Of a DNA stretch of 32,739 nt, positions 1 through 8,083 are shown in pieces. Each line of letters starts with the position of its first letter. Position 1 is the first letter of the stretch. Source of the DNA: an uncultured Pelagibacteraceae bacterium (GTDB lineage: Bacteria; Pseudomonadota; Alphaproteobacteria; Pelagibacterales; Pelagibacteraceae); the NCBI GenBank assembly GCA_902607945.1, contig CACLMD010000009.1:1-32739 (forward strand), read 5' to 3'. The position numbers were made by a program, and so were the translations under genes. The notes beneath the pieces are model-generated. The model was given only the letters and a program-made list of their open reading frames with translations. It was not told the origin of the DNA and ran no database searches.

Positions 1-44
1 AATGGCGAAACGAGATATATGAATTTTTTTTTACTAAATTTCAA
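1..44 (-). CDS. thiE: Possible thiamine-phosphate synthase, N-terminal fragment (runs off the window)
   Basis: On the minus strand a frame opens with TTG at 44-42, inside the last codons of fba. It reads M-K-F-S-K-K-K-F-I-Y-L-V-S-P and then leaves the window. The short hydrophobic strand followed by Ser-Pro resembles the first beta strand of ThiE (often L-Y-L-I-T-P). thiE follows fba in several alphaproteobacteria, and this window also carries thiD. Only 14 codons are visible, so the call is an inference from a short match and from gene order. The start could also lie a few codons further in. Confidence 0.3.
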   Translation of the reverse strand, partial: MKFSKKKFIYLVSP

Positions 45-1041
45 GATTTTTAGACCATTTTCCTTGAGCTGCTAATGTATTCATTTTTGCCCGGTGGTTA
101 AAAATCTTTTGAGTGCCTTCAATATTTCTTATGTCTTTTGACCAAAATTTCAAAGCACTTTGTTGAAGAGCTCTTCCATAAGAGAAACTAATTATAAAAT
201 TAGTGTCATTATACTTATTTATTAAATCTAAATTTTCTGTTGCTTCTATCTCTGATTGACCTCCTGATAAAAAAGCAATTCCTGGTACCTCTGAAGGCAC
301 TGAATCTTTTAAACATTTCAATGTCAATTTTGCGACTTCTTCCTTTGAAATTTTGTCTTTAGATTTATTGCCAGCTAATATCATATTAGGTTTAAGTATG
401 ATTCCTTTCATATCAACTTTATGTAAAATTAACGCTTCAAAACATCTTTTAATTACTTCTGAAGTTTTTTCGTAACACTCTTTTGATGAATGCTCACCAT
501 CCATCAAGACTTCTGGCTCTACTATAGGAACCATATTACATTCTTGGACTAGTGCAGAATATCTTGCTAATGCGTGAGCGTTAGATTGTATTGAAAGCTG
601 GCTTGGGAAATTTTTAGATATGCTATAGACACCTCTCCATTTTGTAAATTTTGCACCAAGAATATAATACTCTTTTAATCTTTCTCTTAATCCATCTAAG
701 CCTTCTGTAATTTTTTCATCTGGCGAACCAGCTAGAACTTTTGCACCAGTGTCCACTTTTATACCCGGGGCAGAGCCCATTTTTGAAATTAATTCTGGGA
801 TCTTATTTTTTTTTGAGGAATCTTGTTTTATTGTTTCATCGTATAAAATTACTCCTCCAATACAATCAGTCATACTAGATGAGCTAAATAAAGTTTCTCT
901 AAACAATAATCTATTTTCTGGAGTTGATGGAACATTTACGCTATCTAATCTTTTGGTCATTGTTGTTGTGCTTTCATCAGCAGCTAAAATTCCTTTTCCT
1001 TTCTCTAAAATTTTAAGTGCAATGATATTTAACTCGGACAT
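34..1041 (-). CDS. fba: Fructose-bisphosphate aldolase, class I
   Basis: This cytoplasmic enzyme reversibly cleaves fructose-1,6-bisphosphate to dihydroxyacetone phosphate and glyceraldehyde-3-phosphate. At 335 aa it is close to the size of eukaryotic-type class I aldolases. Family landmarks are visible in order: the N-terminal GILAADES, the KFTKWRGVY segment, VPIVEPEVLMDG, the ILKPNMILAG segment that holds the Schiff-base lysine, LSGGQSE, and SFSYGRALQQSAL. It is therefore the metal-independent lysine type and not a zinc class II enzyme. It is the last complete gene of a minus-strand operon after tkt, gap and pgk, with one base between the pgk stop and its ATG. No terminator is visible in the 33 bp after its stop. 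Confidence 0.96.
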   Translation of the reverse strand: MSELNIIALKILEKGKGILAADESTTTMTKRLDSVNVPSTPENRLLFRETLFSSSSMTDCIGGVILYDETIKQDSSKKNKIPELISKMGSAPGIKVDTGAKVLAGSPDEKITEGLDGLRERLKEYYILGAKFTKWRGVYSISKNFPSQLSIQSNAHALARYSALVQECNMVPIVEPEVLMDGEHSSKECYEKTSEVIKRCFEALILHKVDMKGIILKPNMILAGNKSKDKISKEEVAKLTLKCLKDSVPSEVPGIAFLSGGQSEIEATENLDLINKYNDTNFIISFSYGRALQQSALKFWSKDIRNIEGTQKIFNHRAKMNTLAAQGKWSKNLEI

Positions 1042-1042
1042 A

Positions 1043-2221
1043 TTATTTTAGGGCTTTTATACCAGGAAGTTCTTTTCCTTCAAGGTATTCTAAAAATGCA
1101 CCACCAGCAGTTGAAACAAAGTTAAAATCCTCAATAGCATTAATTTGGTTTATTAAAGCTATCGTATCCCCACCCCCTGCAACAGAGTAAATTGATTTTT
1201 TTTTATGTTCTTTTACAATTGTCTTTGCAATTTCGTAACTACCATTTGCAAAATTTGGATTTTCAAAATAGCCTGCTGGACCATTCCATAAAATAGTTTC
1301 ACTATTTTCAATAATATTCTTAATTTTATTTATTGTTTTTGGTCCAATATCTAAGATTAAATCATCATCTTTTATATTATTCAATTCTTTGACTTGAGAA
1401 GTATCATCTAAATTTTTTCCAACCAAAACATCTTCTGGATAAGTAATTGTGCAAGAGTAATTTTTTGAAGTCTCAAAAATTTCATTAATTATTTTTTCAC
1501 AATTTTCTTCTTTAATTGATTTACCTATTTGGTACCCTTTATGACTAAGAATATTATTAGCCATTCCTCCAACAATAATAATATTATCAAATTTTGGTAT
1601 TATGTTTTTAATTATTCCAATTTTTGTAGAAATTTTTGATCCCCCAATAATACAGGTAATTGGTTTTTTAATTTCAGTTGTAACTTTTTTTAGAGCATTT
1701 ATTTCTGTCTCAAATTGTAATCCAGCAAAAGATGGTAAAAATTCTGTAATTTTACATATAGATGAGTGAGATCTATGAGAACAAGAAAATGCGTCATTAA
1801 CAAACAAATCAGCAAGTCCAGCTAAATGTTTTGCAAAAGTAGAATCATTTTCCTCTTCCTCTTTATAAAATCTAATATTTTCTAAAAAAACTATTTGATC
1901 ATTAGGGTCTTCAAATAAATCTTCTTTTCTTAATTTGAAAATATCACTATTTATTATTTTAATCTTTTTATTAATTTTTTTTTCTAAATTTTTACAAACA
2001 GGTATTAGAGATAGATTTTTATTTATTCTACCTCTTGGACGTCCTACGTGAGAAATTATTATTATTTTAGTATTCTTATTTAATAAAAATTCAATTATTG
2101 GTAAGATTTTATTAATTCTAGTCTGATCTTTGATTTCTCCATTATTTAGTGGAACATTCAAATCTAATCTTAATAAAACTTTTTTTTGATTAAGATTTTC
2201 ATAATCTTTAATATTATTCAT
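1043..2221 (-). CDS. pgk: Phosphoglycerate kinase
   Basis: The enzyme interconverts 1,3-bisphosphoglycerate + ADP and 3-phosphoglycerate + ATP. At 392 aa it has the usual bacterial length. The substrate-binding LRLDLNVP, the ISHVGRPRG loop and NDAFSCSHRSHSS lie in the N-terminal domain. GGSKISTKIG, LWNGPAGYFE and the nucleotide-binding AGGGDT lie in the C-terminal domain, and the protein ends with a STAGGAFLEYLEG segment typical of the family. Its ATG shares a base with the gap stop codon (TAATG), so translation is probably coupled. It feeds 1,3-bisphosphoglycerate to GAPDH in gluconeogenesis or receives it in the glycolytic direction. Confidence 0.97.
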   Translation of the reverse strand: MNNIKDYENLNQKKVLLRLDLNVPLNNGEIKDQTRINKILPIIEFLLNKNTKIIIISHVGRPRGRINKNLSLIPVCKNLEKKINKKIKIINSDIFKLRKEDLFEDPNDQIVFLENIRFYKEEEENDSTFAKHLAGLADLFVNDAFSCSHRSHSSICKITEFLPSFAGLQFETEINALKKVTTEIKKPITCIIGGSKISTKIGIIKNIIPKFDNIIIVGGMANNILSHKGYQIGKSIKEENCEKIINEIFETSKNYSCTITYPEDVLVGKNLDDTSQVKELNNIKDDDLILDIGPKTINKIKNIIENSETILWNGPAGYFENPNFANGSYEIAKTIVKEHKKKSIYSVAGGGDTIALINQINAIEDFNFVSTAGGAFLEYLEGKELPGIKALK

Positions 2222-3228
2222 TAAGAAATCTTGTGAAGATATTCTGCGATGTCACACATTCTGTTTGAAAAACCCCACTCATTATCGTACCAAGCTGAGA
2301 TTTTACCCATATTTTTACCTATTACATTTGTTAAACTTGCATCAACAATTGATGAAGATGGATTATGATTAAAATCTATCGAGACAAGTTTTTCCTCTAT
2401 CACATCAAGAACTTTATTTTTATTTTTTTTACTAAACTTTTGAAATGCTGAATTAATTTTCTCAATACTTAAATCTTTTTTAGTACAAAAAACTAATTCA
2501 ATTAATGAAACATTCGGTGTAGGCACTCTCATTGCTACACCTTCTAATTTACCTTTAAGAGAGGGTATAATTTCACCAATTGCTTTTGAGGCACCTGTTG
2601 ATGTTGGTACAATAGATTGGCTAGCTGACCTAGCTCTTCTTGGATCCTTATGAGAATTATCTAAAATTCTTTGATCACTTGTAAATGCATGAATTGTTGT
2701 CATAAAACCTTTTTCAATCTCAAAATTTTCATTTAAAACATGGGCTACAGGCGCAAGACAATTTGTTGTACATGATGCAGCAGAAATAATTTTGTCACTT
2801 TTTTTTAATTCAGACTCATTAACTCCAATCACAATAGTTTTGTCCGCATTTTTACATGGAGCAGATACAATAACTTTTTTTGCTCCATTATTTAAATGTG
2901 GTAATAATTTATCTTTAGAATTAAATTTACCAGTACATTCAAAAACATAATCAACATTATATTTTTTCCATTTAATATTATCCAAATCTGTCTCTTGACT
3001 AAAAGTAATTTTGTTTTTGTTGATAGTAAGATGCTTTTCATCAAAACCTACTTCTGCGTTAAATCTTCCATGAATAGAATCATACTTTAAAAGAGTTGAA
3101 CAAGTTTCAGAGCTAGTTCTATTGTTTATATGTTTTATTTCTATATTTTTATTATTATTTTCAATAATTGATCGAACAATCATTCTTCCAATTCTACCCA
3201 TTCCATTTATTCCAACTTTTATTTTCAT
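2221..3228 (-). CDS. gap: Glyceraldehyde-3-phosphate dehydrogenase, unusual cofactor-site residues
   Basis: This tetrameric cytoplasmic enzyme oxidises glyceraldehyde-3-phosphate to 1,3-bisphosphoglycerate with NAD(P). At 335 aa it is full length. The Rossmann motif GINGMGRIGR is at residues 6-15 and the nucleophile is Cys153 in SAASCTTNC. The catalytic-domain signature YDNEWGFSNR is near the C-terminus. At the end of the second beta strand most NAD-dependent enzymes have I-N-D, where the Asp binds the adenine ribose. Here the sequence is I34-N35-N36-R37, so Asp is replaced by Asn followed by Arg, which suggests relaxed or NADP preference (my inference). One base separates its ATG from the upstream tkt stop. 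Confidence 0.96.
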   Translation of the reverse strand: MKIKVGINGMGRIGRMIVRSIIENNNKNIEIKHINNRTSSETCSTLLKYDSIHGRFNAEVGFDEKHLTINKNKITFSQETDLDNIKWKKYNVDYVFECTGKFNSKDKLLPHLNNGAKKVIVSAPCKNADKTIVIGVNESELKKSDKIISAASCTTNCLAPVAHVLNENFEIEKGFMTTIHAFTSDQRILDNSHKDPRRARSASQSIVPTSTGASKAIGEIIPSLKGKLEGVAMRVPTPNVSLIELVFCTKKDLSIEKINSAFQKFSKKNKNKVLDVIEEKLVSIDFNHNPSSSIVDASLTNVIGKNMGKISAWYDNEWGFSNRMCDIAEYLHKIS

Positions 3229-3229
3229 A

Positions 3230-5188
3230 TTAATTTTTCATTAATTTTTTTGATTTATTAGCAATGTTTTTAGCAGTTAATCCAAAATGTTTATAAATAT
3301 CTTTGTACGGAGCACTTTTGCCAAAATCATTAATACCAAAAGCTAAACCATCAGTACCAACATATTTTTTCCAACAATCAGTCGATCCAGCCTCAATAGA
3401 TATCTTTATTCTTGACTCATTCAGAATTTTTCTCCTGTAAGACTTTGATTGTTGATCAAAAAGATCTTGGCACGGCATTGATATAACTTTTGAATATATT
3501 TTATCTTTGGCCAATTTATGGCTAACATCTATTGCTAAGCTAACCTCAGAACCACTGGCAAGTATAGTTAAATTGATCTTTTTTTTAGCTCTAAAAACTT
3601 CGTAAGCTCCAAAAGAGCATTTATTTATATTTGAATATTCCTTTCTAATTGGGCTTAGATTTTGTCTTGTAAGAGATAAAACACTAGGAGTATTAGAATT
3701 TTTCAATGCCTCTTCCCAACACTCAATAGTTTCCATTCTATCTGCAGGCCTAAAAACATTCAAATTTGGAATTGATCTTAAACTAGATAATTGTTCAATT
3801 GGCTGATGAGTAGGTCCGTCTTCTCCTAATCCTATGGAGTCATGGGTCATTACAAAAATTACTCTTTGCTTCATCAACGCAGATAATCTTATTGAAGGTT
3901 TACAATAATCTGAAAAAATTAAAAATGTACCACCATAGGGAATAAAATTACTATGAAGAGAAAGACCGTTCATTATTCCACACATTGCATGTTCTCTCAC
4001 ACCATAATGGATATAATTACTGTTAAACTCACCAGGTTTAGTAATTTTATGATGTTTTGTTTTAGTATTATTTGATCCAGCCAAATCTGCAGAACCACCA
4101 ATTAAAGTATTATTTTCTTTAGTTAGTGCATTTAGTGTAAGCTCAGAAGATTTTCTAGTGGCTAGGTCATTGATTTCTTTTATCGAAATTTGTTTTTGTT
4201 TTTTTAAAACTTTTGTAAAATTATTTCTTAAAATTTTCTCTATTTTCTTTTTCCTTTTTTTGAAGATTCTATTCCATTTATTTTCAATTAACTCACCTTT
4301 TTTTCCAATTTTTCTCCATTCTTTCAAAATTTTTTTTGGAAGCTCAAATGGTTTATAGTTCCAATTTAAGTTTTTTCTTACGAGTTTTATTTCATCTAGA
4401 CCAAGAGGACTTCCATGTGAAGAAGATTTCCCTGATTTGTTAGGTGATCCATAGCCGATTTTAGTTTTACAAGAAATTATTGTTGGTTTTTTAGCTTTTT
4501 GAACTTTTTTAAGAGCATTAAAAATTTCAGTTTCATTATGGCCATTAATAAGAATATATTCCCACCCATAACTTTCAAATCTTTTTCTAAAATTATCCGA
4601 TACAGCTAAATTAGTTGGCCCGTCTATAGATATTGAATTATTATCAAAAAGCATTACTAAATTTTTAAGTTTTAAATGACCAGCTAAACTCATGGCTTCA
4701 TGACTTATTCCTTCCATTAAACAACCATCTCCAGCTAAAACATAAGTTTTGTGATTTATAATTTCTTTACCTACCCTTTTTTTTAAAATTTCTTCTGCAA
4801 TTGCAAAGCCAACAGCATTCGCAATTCCTTGACCAAGTGGCCCAGTGGTAGTTTCTATACCAGTCCTTGGATGATATTCTGGATGCCCAGCACATATGGA
4901 GTCAAGTTGTCTAAATTTTTTTATACTATTAAGTGAAATACTTTTATATCCAGTTAAATGTAACAAGGAATAGAGAAGCATTGAACCATGCCCCGCTGAT
5001 AAAACAAATCTGTCTCTATTTAACCAATTTGGGTTTTTAGGACTAAACCTTAGAAAATTTTTGAACAAAACTGTTGCAACATCCGCCATACCCATGGGCA
5101 TACCTGGATGCCCAGAATTAGCTTTTTGAACAGCATCAATGGATAAAAATCTGATGCAATTAGCTAAATCATTGTGTTGTTTATTCAA
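3230..5188 (-). CDS. tkt: Transketolase, TTG start
   Basis: This thiamine-diphosphate enzyme transfers C2 units between ketose and aldose phosphates and links pentose phosphates to the triose pool. At 652 aa it has the family size. Visible motifs include GHPGMPMGMAD near the N-terminus, GPLGQGIANAVG, the ThDP-binding GDGCLMEGISHEA ending in Asn-Asn, GVREHAM, and GLGEDGPTHQPIEQL. No ATG occurs in frame before the conserved GHPGMPM, so translation must begin at TTG (5188-5186). An AGGA Shine-Dalgarno sequence (complement of 5195-5198) sits 6 bases upstream of that TTG. It is the first gene of the operon tkt-gap-pgk-fba and is divergent from the coiled-coil gene 54 bp away. A lysine-rich stretch near residues 270-340 is typical of this low-GC genome. 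Confidence 0.97.
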   Translation of the reverse strand: MNKQHNDLANCIRFLSIDAVQKANSGHPGMPMGMADVATVLFKNFLRFSPKNPNWLNRDRFVLSAGHGSMLLYSLLHLTGYKSISLNSIKKFRQLDSICAGHPEYHPRTGIETTTGPLGQGIANAVGFAIAEEILKKRVGKEIINHKTYVLAGDGCLMEGISHEAMSLAGHLKLKNLVMLFDNNSISIDGPTNLAVSDNFRKRFESYGWEYILINGHNETEIFNALKKVQKAKKPTIISCKTKIGYGSPNKSGKSSSHGSPLGLDEIKLVRKNLNWNYKPFELPKKILKEWRKIGKKGELIENKWNRIFKKRKKKIEKILRNNFTKVLKKQKQISIKEINDLATRKSSELTLNALTKENNTLIGGSADLAGSNNTKTKHHKITKPGEFNSNYIHYGVREHAMCGIMNGLSLHSNFIPYGGTFLIFSDYCKPSIRLSALMKQRVIFVMTHDSIGLGEDGPTHQPIEQLSSLRSIPNLNVFRPADRMETIECWEEALKNSNTPSVLSLTRQNLSPIRKEYSNINKCSFGAYEVFRAKKKINLTILASGSEVSLAIDVSHKLAKDKIYSKVISMPCQDLFDQQSKSYRRKILNESRIKISIEAGSTDCWKKYVGTDGLAFGINDFGKSAPYKDIYKHFGLTAKNIANKSKKLMKN

Positions 5189-5194
5189 AAATTA

Positions 5195-5198
5195 TCCT
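5195..5198 (-). promoter_or_regulatory. Shine-Dalgarno AGGA that fixes the TTG start of tkt
   Basis: Read on the minus strand, AGGA lies 6 bases before the TTG at 5188-5186. Most starts in this window have no recognisable Shine-Dalgarno, so its presence supports this start. Confidence 0.55.
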
Positions 5199-5225
5199 GT
5201 GTAGACTTAGAAGAATCTATTTAAT

Positions 5226-5231
5226 ATTATA
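5226..5231 (-). promoter_or_regulatory. Candidate -10 box for the tkt operon
   Basis: On the minus strand positions 5231-5226 read TATAAT, the exact sigma-70 -10 consensus, about 38 bases upstream of the TTG start. No convincing -35 element is visible, and A+T-rich DNA produces such hexamers by chance. Confidence 0.35.
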
Positions 5232-5242
5232 AATATATATAT

Positions 5243-5566
5243 ATGAATTCTATAACTGAAAAAGAAAAAAAGTTAAGTCTGGTATTAACAAAATTAAAAA
5301 AATTAAATTTAACTAACCCTGACTTACAAAGCAGTATTGAAAACTTAAATCAAAAAAAAAATCAATTAGAAATTGAAAAAAAAGGCTTAGAGGATAATTA
5401 TCAATTATTAAAAGAGGATTATGACAGTTTATCAAAAAAATTAGAGGAAATGAAAAGTAGAGAAAAATTAGAGGAGAGAAAACAGATTGAGTTTTCAGAA
5501 AAAATTGATGAATTAAATCAAGAAACAGATACTCTCATGGATGATATTAATAAATGGCAAACGTAA
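5243..5566 (+). CDS. Small coiled-coil protein upstream of zapA (possibly DUF4164-like)
   Basis: This is a 107-aa protein of almost pure charged heptad-like sequence. It is rich in Lys, Glu, Leu and Gln, has no membrane segment, signal peptide or cysteine, and is predicted to form one long alpha-helical coiled coil from about residue 20 to 105. Its last 13 bases overlap zapA. Many alphaproteobacteria carry a short coiled-coil gene of the DUF4164 type directly before zapA, and position, length and character fit that family. I recognise no conserved motif, so the family call is positional. A role with ZapA in division is inference. Translation probably starts at the ATG after a run of AT repeats, with no Shine-Dalgarno and possibly a very short leader. 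Confidence 0.72.
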   Translation: MNSITEKEKKLSLVLTKLKKLNLTNPDLQSSIENLNQKKNQLEIEKKGLEDNYQLLKEDYDSLSKKLEEMKSREKLEERKQIEFSEKIDELNQETDTLMDDINKWQT

Positions 5567-5997
5567 GTATTAAATTTAATGGAAAAGAATTTTTGTTATC
5601 CTGTGAAGATGGTCAGGAAGATCATTTAGAAGAACTTTTAATACAACTTAATCAAAAATTTAATGACCTAAAAAATGATCTTGGAAATTTAGGTGAAAAT
5701 AAGTTGCTTTTAATTACTGCAGTTAAAGTAATGGATGAGTATCATGAAACAAAAAAAAGGGTTGAGCAGAAAAAAAATGAATTAAGAGATCTTTCAAATA
5801 AATTTAAAGAATTAAAAAACTTAATTTATGATTATAGAGATAAAAAAGAAGATGAAATAAAAGAGCTAAACAAAAGACATGATAACTTAAAATCAGAAAT
5901 TGAAAGCACTCAAAAAAATTACGAAAAATTGATTGATAAAACAGCTGATGAGATTTCAAGCTTTATTGAAAAAGCAAATTTAAAAGAATTATCTTAA
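5554..5997 (+). CDS. zapA: Cell division protein ZapA
   Basis: ZapA binds and bundles FtsZ filaments at mid-cell. The N-terminal part carries the expected globular domain: MANVSIKFNGKEFLLSC, then a GQEDHLEEL helix, then N-L-G-E-N-K-L-L-L-I-T-A-V, which resembles the family's helix (often lGdarLlvlaAL). The rest, from about residue 65 to 140, is a long coiled coil. At 147 aa it is at the long end of the family because of this C-terminal coil. Its start overlaps the preceding coiled-coil gene by 13 bases. Only 8 bases separate its stop from the cyclo-ligase gene, so the 6S RNA gene often found between these two genes is absent here. Confidence 0.85.
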   Translation: MANVSIKFNGKEFLLSCEDGQEDHLEELLIQLNQKFNDLKNDLGNLGENKLLLITAVKVMDEYHETKKRVEQKKNELRDLSNKFKELKNLIYDYRDKKEDEIKELNKRHDNLKSEIESTQKNYEKLIDKTADEISSFIEKANLKELS

Positions 5998-6005
5998 ATA
6001 TTTCA

Positions 6006-6548
6006 GTGAATAAATCATATATTAGAAAAAAAATTCTTTATTTAAGAAAAAGAAATTATTCTAAAAATCTTTCAATAAATTCCAATAAATTTTTAAAATT
6101 TTTAGAAAAAAAAAATATTAGATCTAGAATTGTGGGAGGTTACTATCCTTTTAATTATGAATTAGATACTTTGAATATTTTAGAAGTGTTAGAAAATAAT
6201 AATTATATTATTTCCCTTCCTAAAGTTGGTAAGAAAAACAGGATGAATTTTTTCCAATGGTCACTTAAAGATCCACTTAAAATAAATAGGTATGGTATTC
6301 CAGAAACAATATCTAAAAAAAAAGTAAATCCAGGATTATTATTAGTTCCATTAGTTGCCTTTGATAGCGAACTTAATAGACTTGGTTATGGAGGAGGTTA
6401 TTATGATAGATATATATCAAAGTTAGCATTTAAACATAAGATAATTAAAATAGGTATAGGTTTTTCCTTTCAAAAAGTTAAAAGTTTACCAATAAACAAA
6501 TATGATAAAAAACTAGACTTTATAATTACAGAAAAAGATTTTATTTAA
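6006..6548 (+). CDS. fau: 5-formyltetrahydrofolate cyclo-ligase (GTG start)
   Basis: The enzyme uses ATP to convert 5-formyl-THF to 5,10-methenyl-THF and so recycles an inhibitory folate. At 180 aa it matches the family (about 180-200 aa). The C-terminal half has the signature: LLVPLVAFDSELNRLGYGGGYYDRYI, with the Gly-rich GYGGGYYDR loop binding ATP and substrate. A second conserved stretch is VGGYYPFNYELDT. The start is GTG at 6006, chosen because Met-Asn-Lys-Ser-Tyr-Ile-Arg-Lys aligns with the usual N-terminus. Its stop shares a base with the next ATG (TAATG). The neighbour order zapA-fau is conserved in proteobacteria. Confidence 0.93.
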   Translation: MNKSYIRKKILYLRKRNYSKNLSINSNKFLKFLEKKNIRSRIVGGYYPFNYELDTLNILEVLENNNYIISLPKVGKKNRMNFFQWSLKDPLKINRYGIPETISKKKVNPGLLLVPLVAFDSELNRLGYGGGYYDRYISKLAFKHKIIKIGIGFSFQKVKSLPINKYDKKLDFIITEKDFI

Positions 6549-7354
6549 TGAAAATTTTATTTTTAGGTGATGTGGTAGGTATTTCTGGATGTTCGAAAAT
6601 AATAAATAATTTGAAATCAGAAGTAGAAAAAAAAAAAATTGATTTTGTAATAGTAAATGGTGAAAATTCTGCAGAGCCTGGTGTGGGACTAACAGAGGAA
6701 ATTTGTAAAGATTTTTTTAATTGTGGGGTAAATGTAATTACATCTGGCAATCATGTTTGGGATCAGAAAGAAATAATGAGTTATATTGATAGGGAAAACA
6801 GACTTTTAAGACCGTACAATCTATTTGAACCTTCGCCTGGAAAAGGTTTTGAAATTTATAAAACTTCAAATGACATAAAAATTGGAGTTTTAAATTTAAT
6901 GGGTAATGTATTTATGAAAAAGTGTGAAGATGTATTTGAAATTGCAAAAAGATTTTTAAAAGATCATAACTTAAAAGAAGATTATGATTTATTAGTTGTT
7001 GATTTTCATGGAGAGATTACAAGTGAAAAAAATGCTATAGGCCATTTTTTTGATGGAAAAGCAACATTAGTAGTAGGGACACATACTCATATACCAACAA
7101 ATGATGCTCGTATTTTAAAAAATGGTACCGCTTACCAAACTGATGCAGGTATGTGTGGAGATTATGATTCAGTTATTGGAATGAATAAAGAAAATTCAAT
7201 TAACAAATTTCTAAAAGAAAATTCTAAAAAACATTTTCCAGCAGTAGGAGAGGCTACTTTAAGTGGAGTTTTAGTAAATTGTGACATAAAAACTGGAATA
7301 GCCAACCATATAGAAAGCTATATTTTTGGAGGTCAACTAAAAGATACATTATAG
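6548..7354 (+). CDS. YmdB/TIGR00282-family metallophosphoesterase
   Basis: This is a 268-aa calcineurin-like phosphoesterase. Metal-binding motifs appear in order: FLGDVVG at the N-terminus (Asp), NGENSAEPGVGL (Glu-Asn), TSGNHVWDQ (Asn-His), VDFHGEITSEK (His) and GTHTHIPT (two His). It closes with TDAGMCGDYDSVIG, typical of this family. Bacillus YmdB and related proteins hydrolyse 2',3'-cyclic nucleotides, and the substrate in alphaproteobacteria is not settled. It has no signal peptide, so it is cytoplasmic. It is coupled to fau by a one-base overlap and followed 3 bases later by yebC, an order common in this class. Confidence 0.9.
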   Translation: MKILFLGDVVGISGCSKIINNLKSEVEKKKIDFVIVNGENSAEPGVGLTEEICKDFFNCGVNVITSGNHVWDQKEIMSYIDRENRLLRPYNLFEPSPGKGFEIYKTSNDIKIGVLNLMGNVFMKKCEDVFEIAKRFLKDHNLKEDYDLLVVDFHGEITSEKNAIGHFFDGKATLVVGTHTHIPTNDARILKNGTAYQTDAGMCGDYDSVIGMNKENSINKFLKENSKKHFPAVGEATLSGVLVNCDIKTGIANHIESYIFGGQLKDTL

Positions 7355-7357
7355 ATT

Positions 7358-8083
7358 ATGGCAGGACATTCTCATTGGGCAGGTATAAAACATAAAAAAG
7401 GAAAAGCAGACAAACAAAGATCAAAGATATTTTCAAAACTTTCAAAAGAAATAACTGTTGCTGCAAAATTAGGTGATAAAGACCCAGCAATGAATGCTAG
7501 ATTGAGATCTGCAATACAGACAGCAAGATCAGCAAACATGCCTAAAGATAACATCGAAAGAGCAATCGTTAAGTCATCAGTAAATACGGGTACAAATTTC
7601 GAAAATTTAAGATATGAGGGTTTTGGCCCAGAGAATGTAGCAGTAATTGTTGAAACATTGACTGATAATAAAAATAGAACTGCCTCAAGCGTTAGAACAA
7701 TATTTCAAAAAGCTGGAGGCAGTTTGGGCACTCAAGGCTCAGCATCCCATAATTTTAATCAAAAGGGTGTGATTAAAGTGAATAAAGATGAAATCTCAGA
7801 TGAAGAAATACTTGAATTAGCTATTGAGTCAGGTGCAGATGAATGTGTTACTAAAGAAGAATTTCATGAGATACAATGTTCAGTTAATGAAATATATAAT
7901 GTAAAAAAAAATCTTGAAAAAAAAATAAATAATTTTATTTCGACAGAGATTGAATGGATATCCTTGAATAGTATTAAAGTTTCTAAAGAACAAGAGGAAA
8001 ATTTAATAGAATTTTTTGAAACATTAGAAGATAATGATGATGTGCAAAATATTTTTTCTAATGTAGAATTGAATAATAATTAA
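7358..8083 (+). CDS. yebC: YebC/PmpR-family protein (transcription/translation regulator)
   Basis: At 241 aa this is a full-length member of the highly conserved YebC family. It begins MAGHSHWAGIKHKKGKADKQ and continues with the usual FSKLSKEITVAAKLG, NMPKDNIERAI and GPENVAVIVETLTDNKNRT segments. Other bacteria use family members as DNA-binding regulators (PmpR), and some are reported to help ribosomes through difficult sequences. I cannot tell which role applies here. It overlaps the RuvC gene by one base (TAATG). The position directly before ruvC is the standard proteobacterial arrangement. Confidence 0.96.
   Translation: MAGHSHWAGIKHKKGKADKQRSKIFSKLSKEITVAAKLGDKDPAMNARLRSAIQTARSANMPKDNIERAIVKSSVNTGTNFENLRYEGFGPENVAVIVETLTDNKNRTASSVRTIFQKAGGSLGTQGSASHNFNQKGVIKVNKDEISDEEILELAIESGADECVTKEEFHEIQCSVNEIYNVKKNLEKKINNFISTEIEWISLNSIKVSKEQEENLIEFFETLEDNDDVQNIFSNVELNNN

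Noticed and set aside
5189..5242. 6S RNA or another small RNA in the tkt/coiled-coil gap
   Set aside because: The gap is 54 bp and nearly all A/T, with no stable hairpin.
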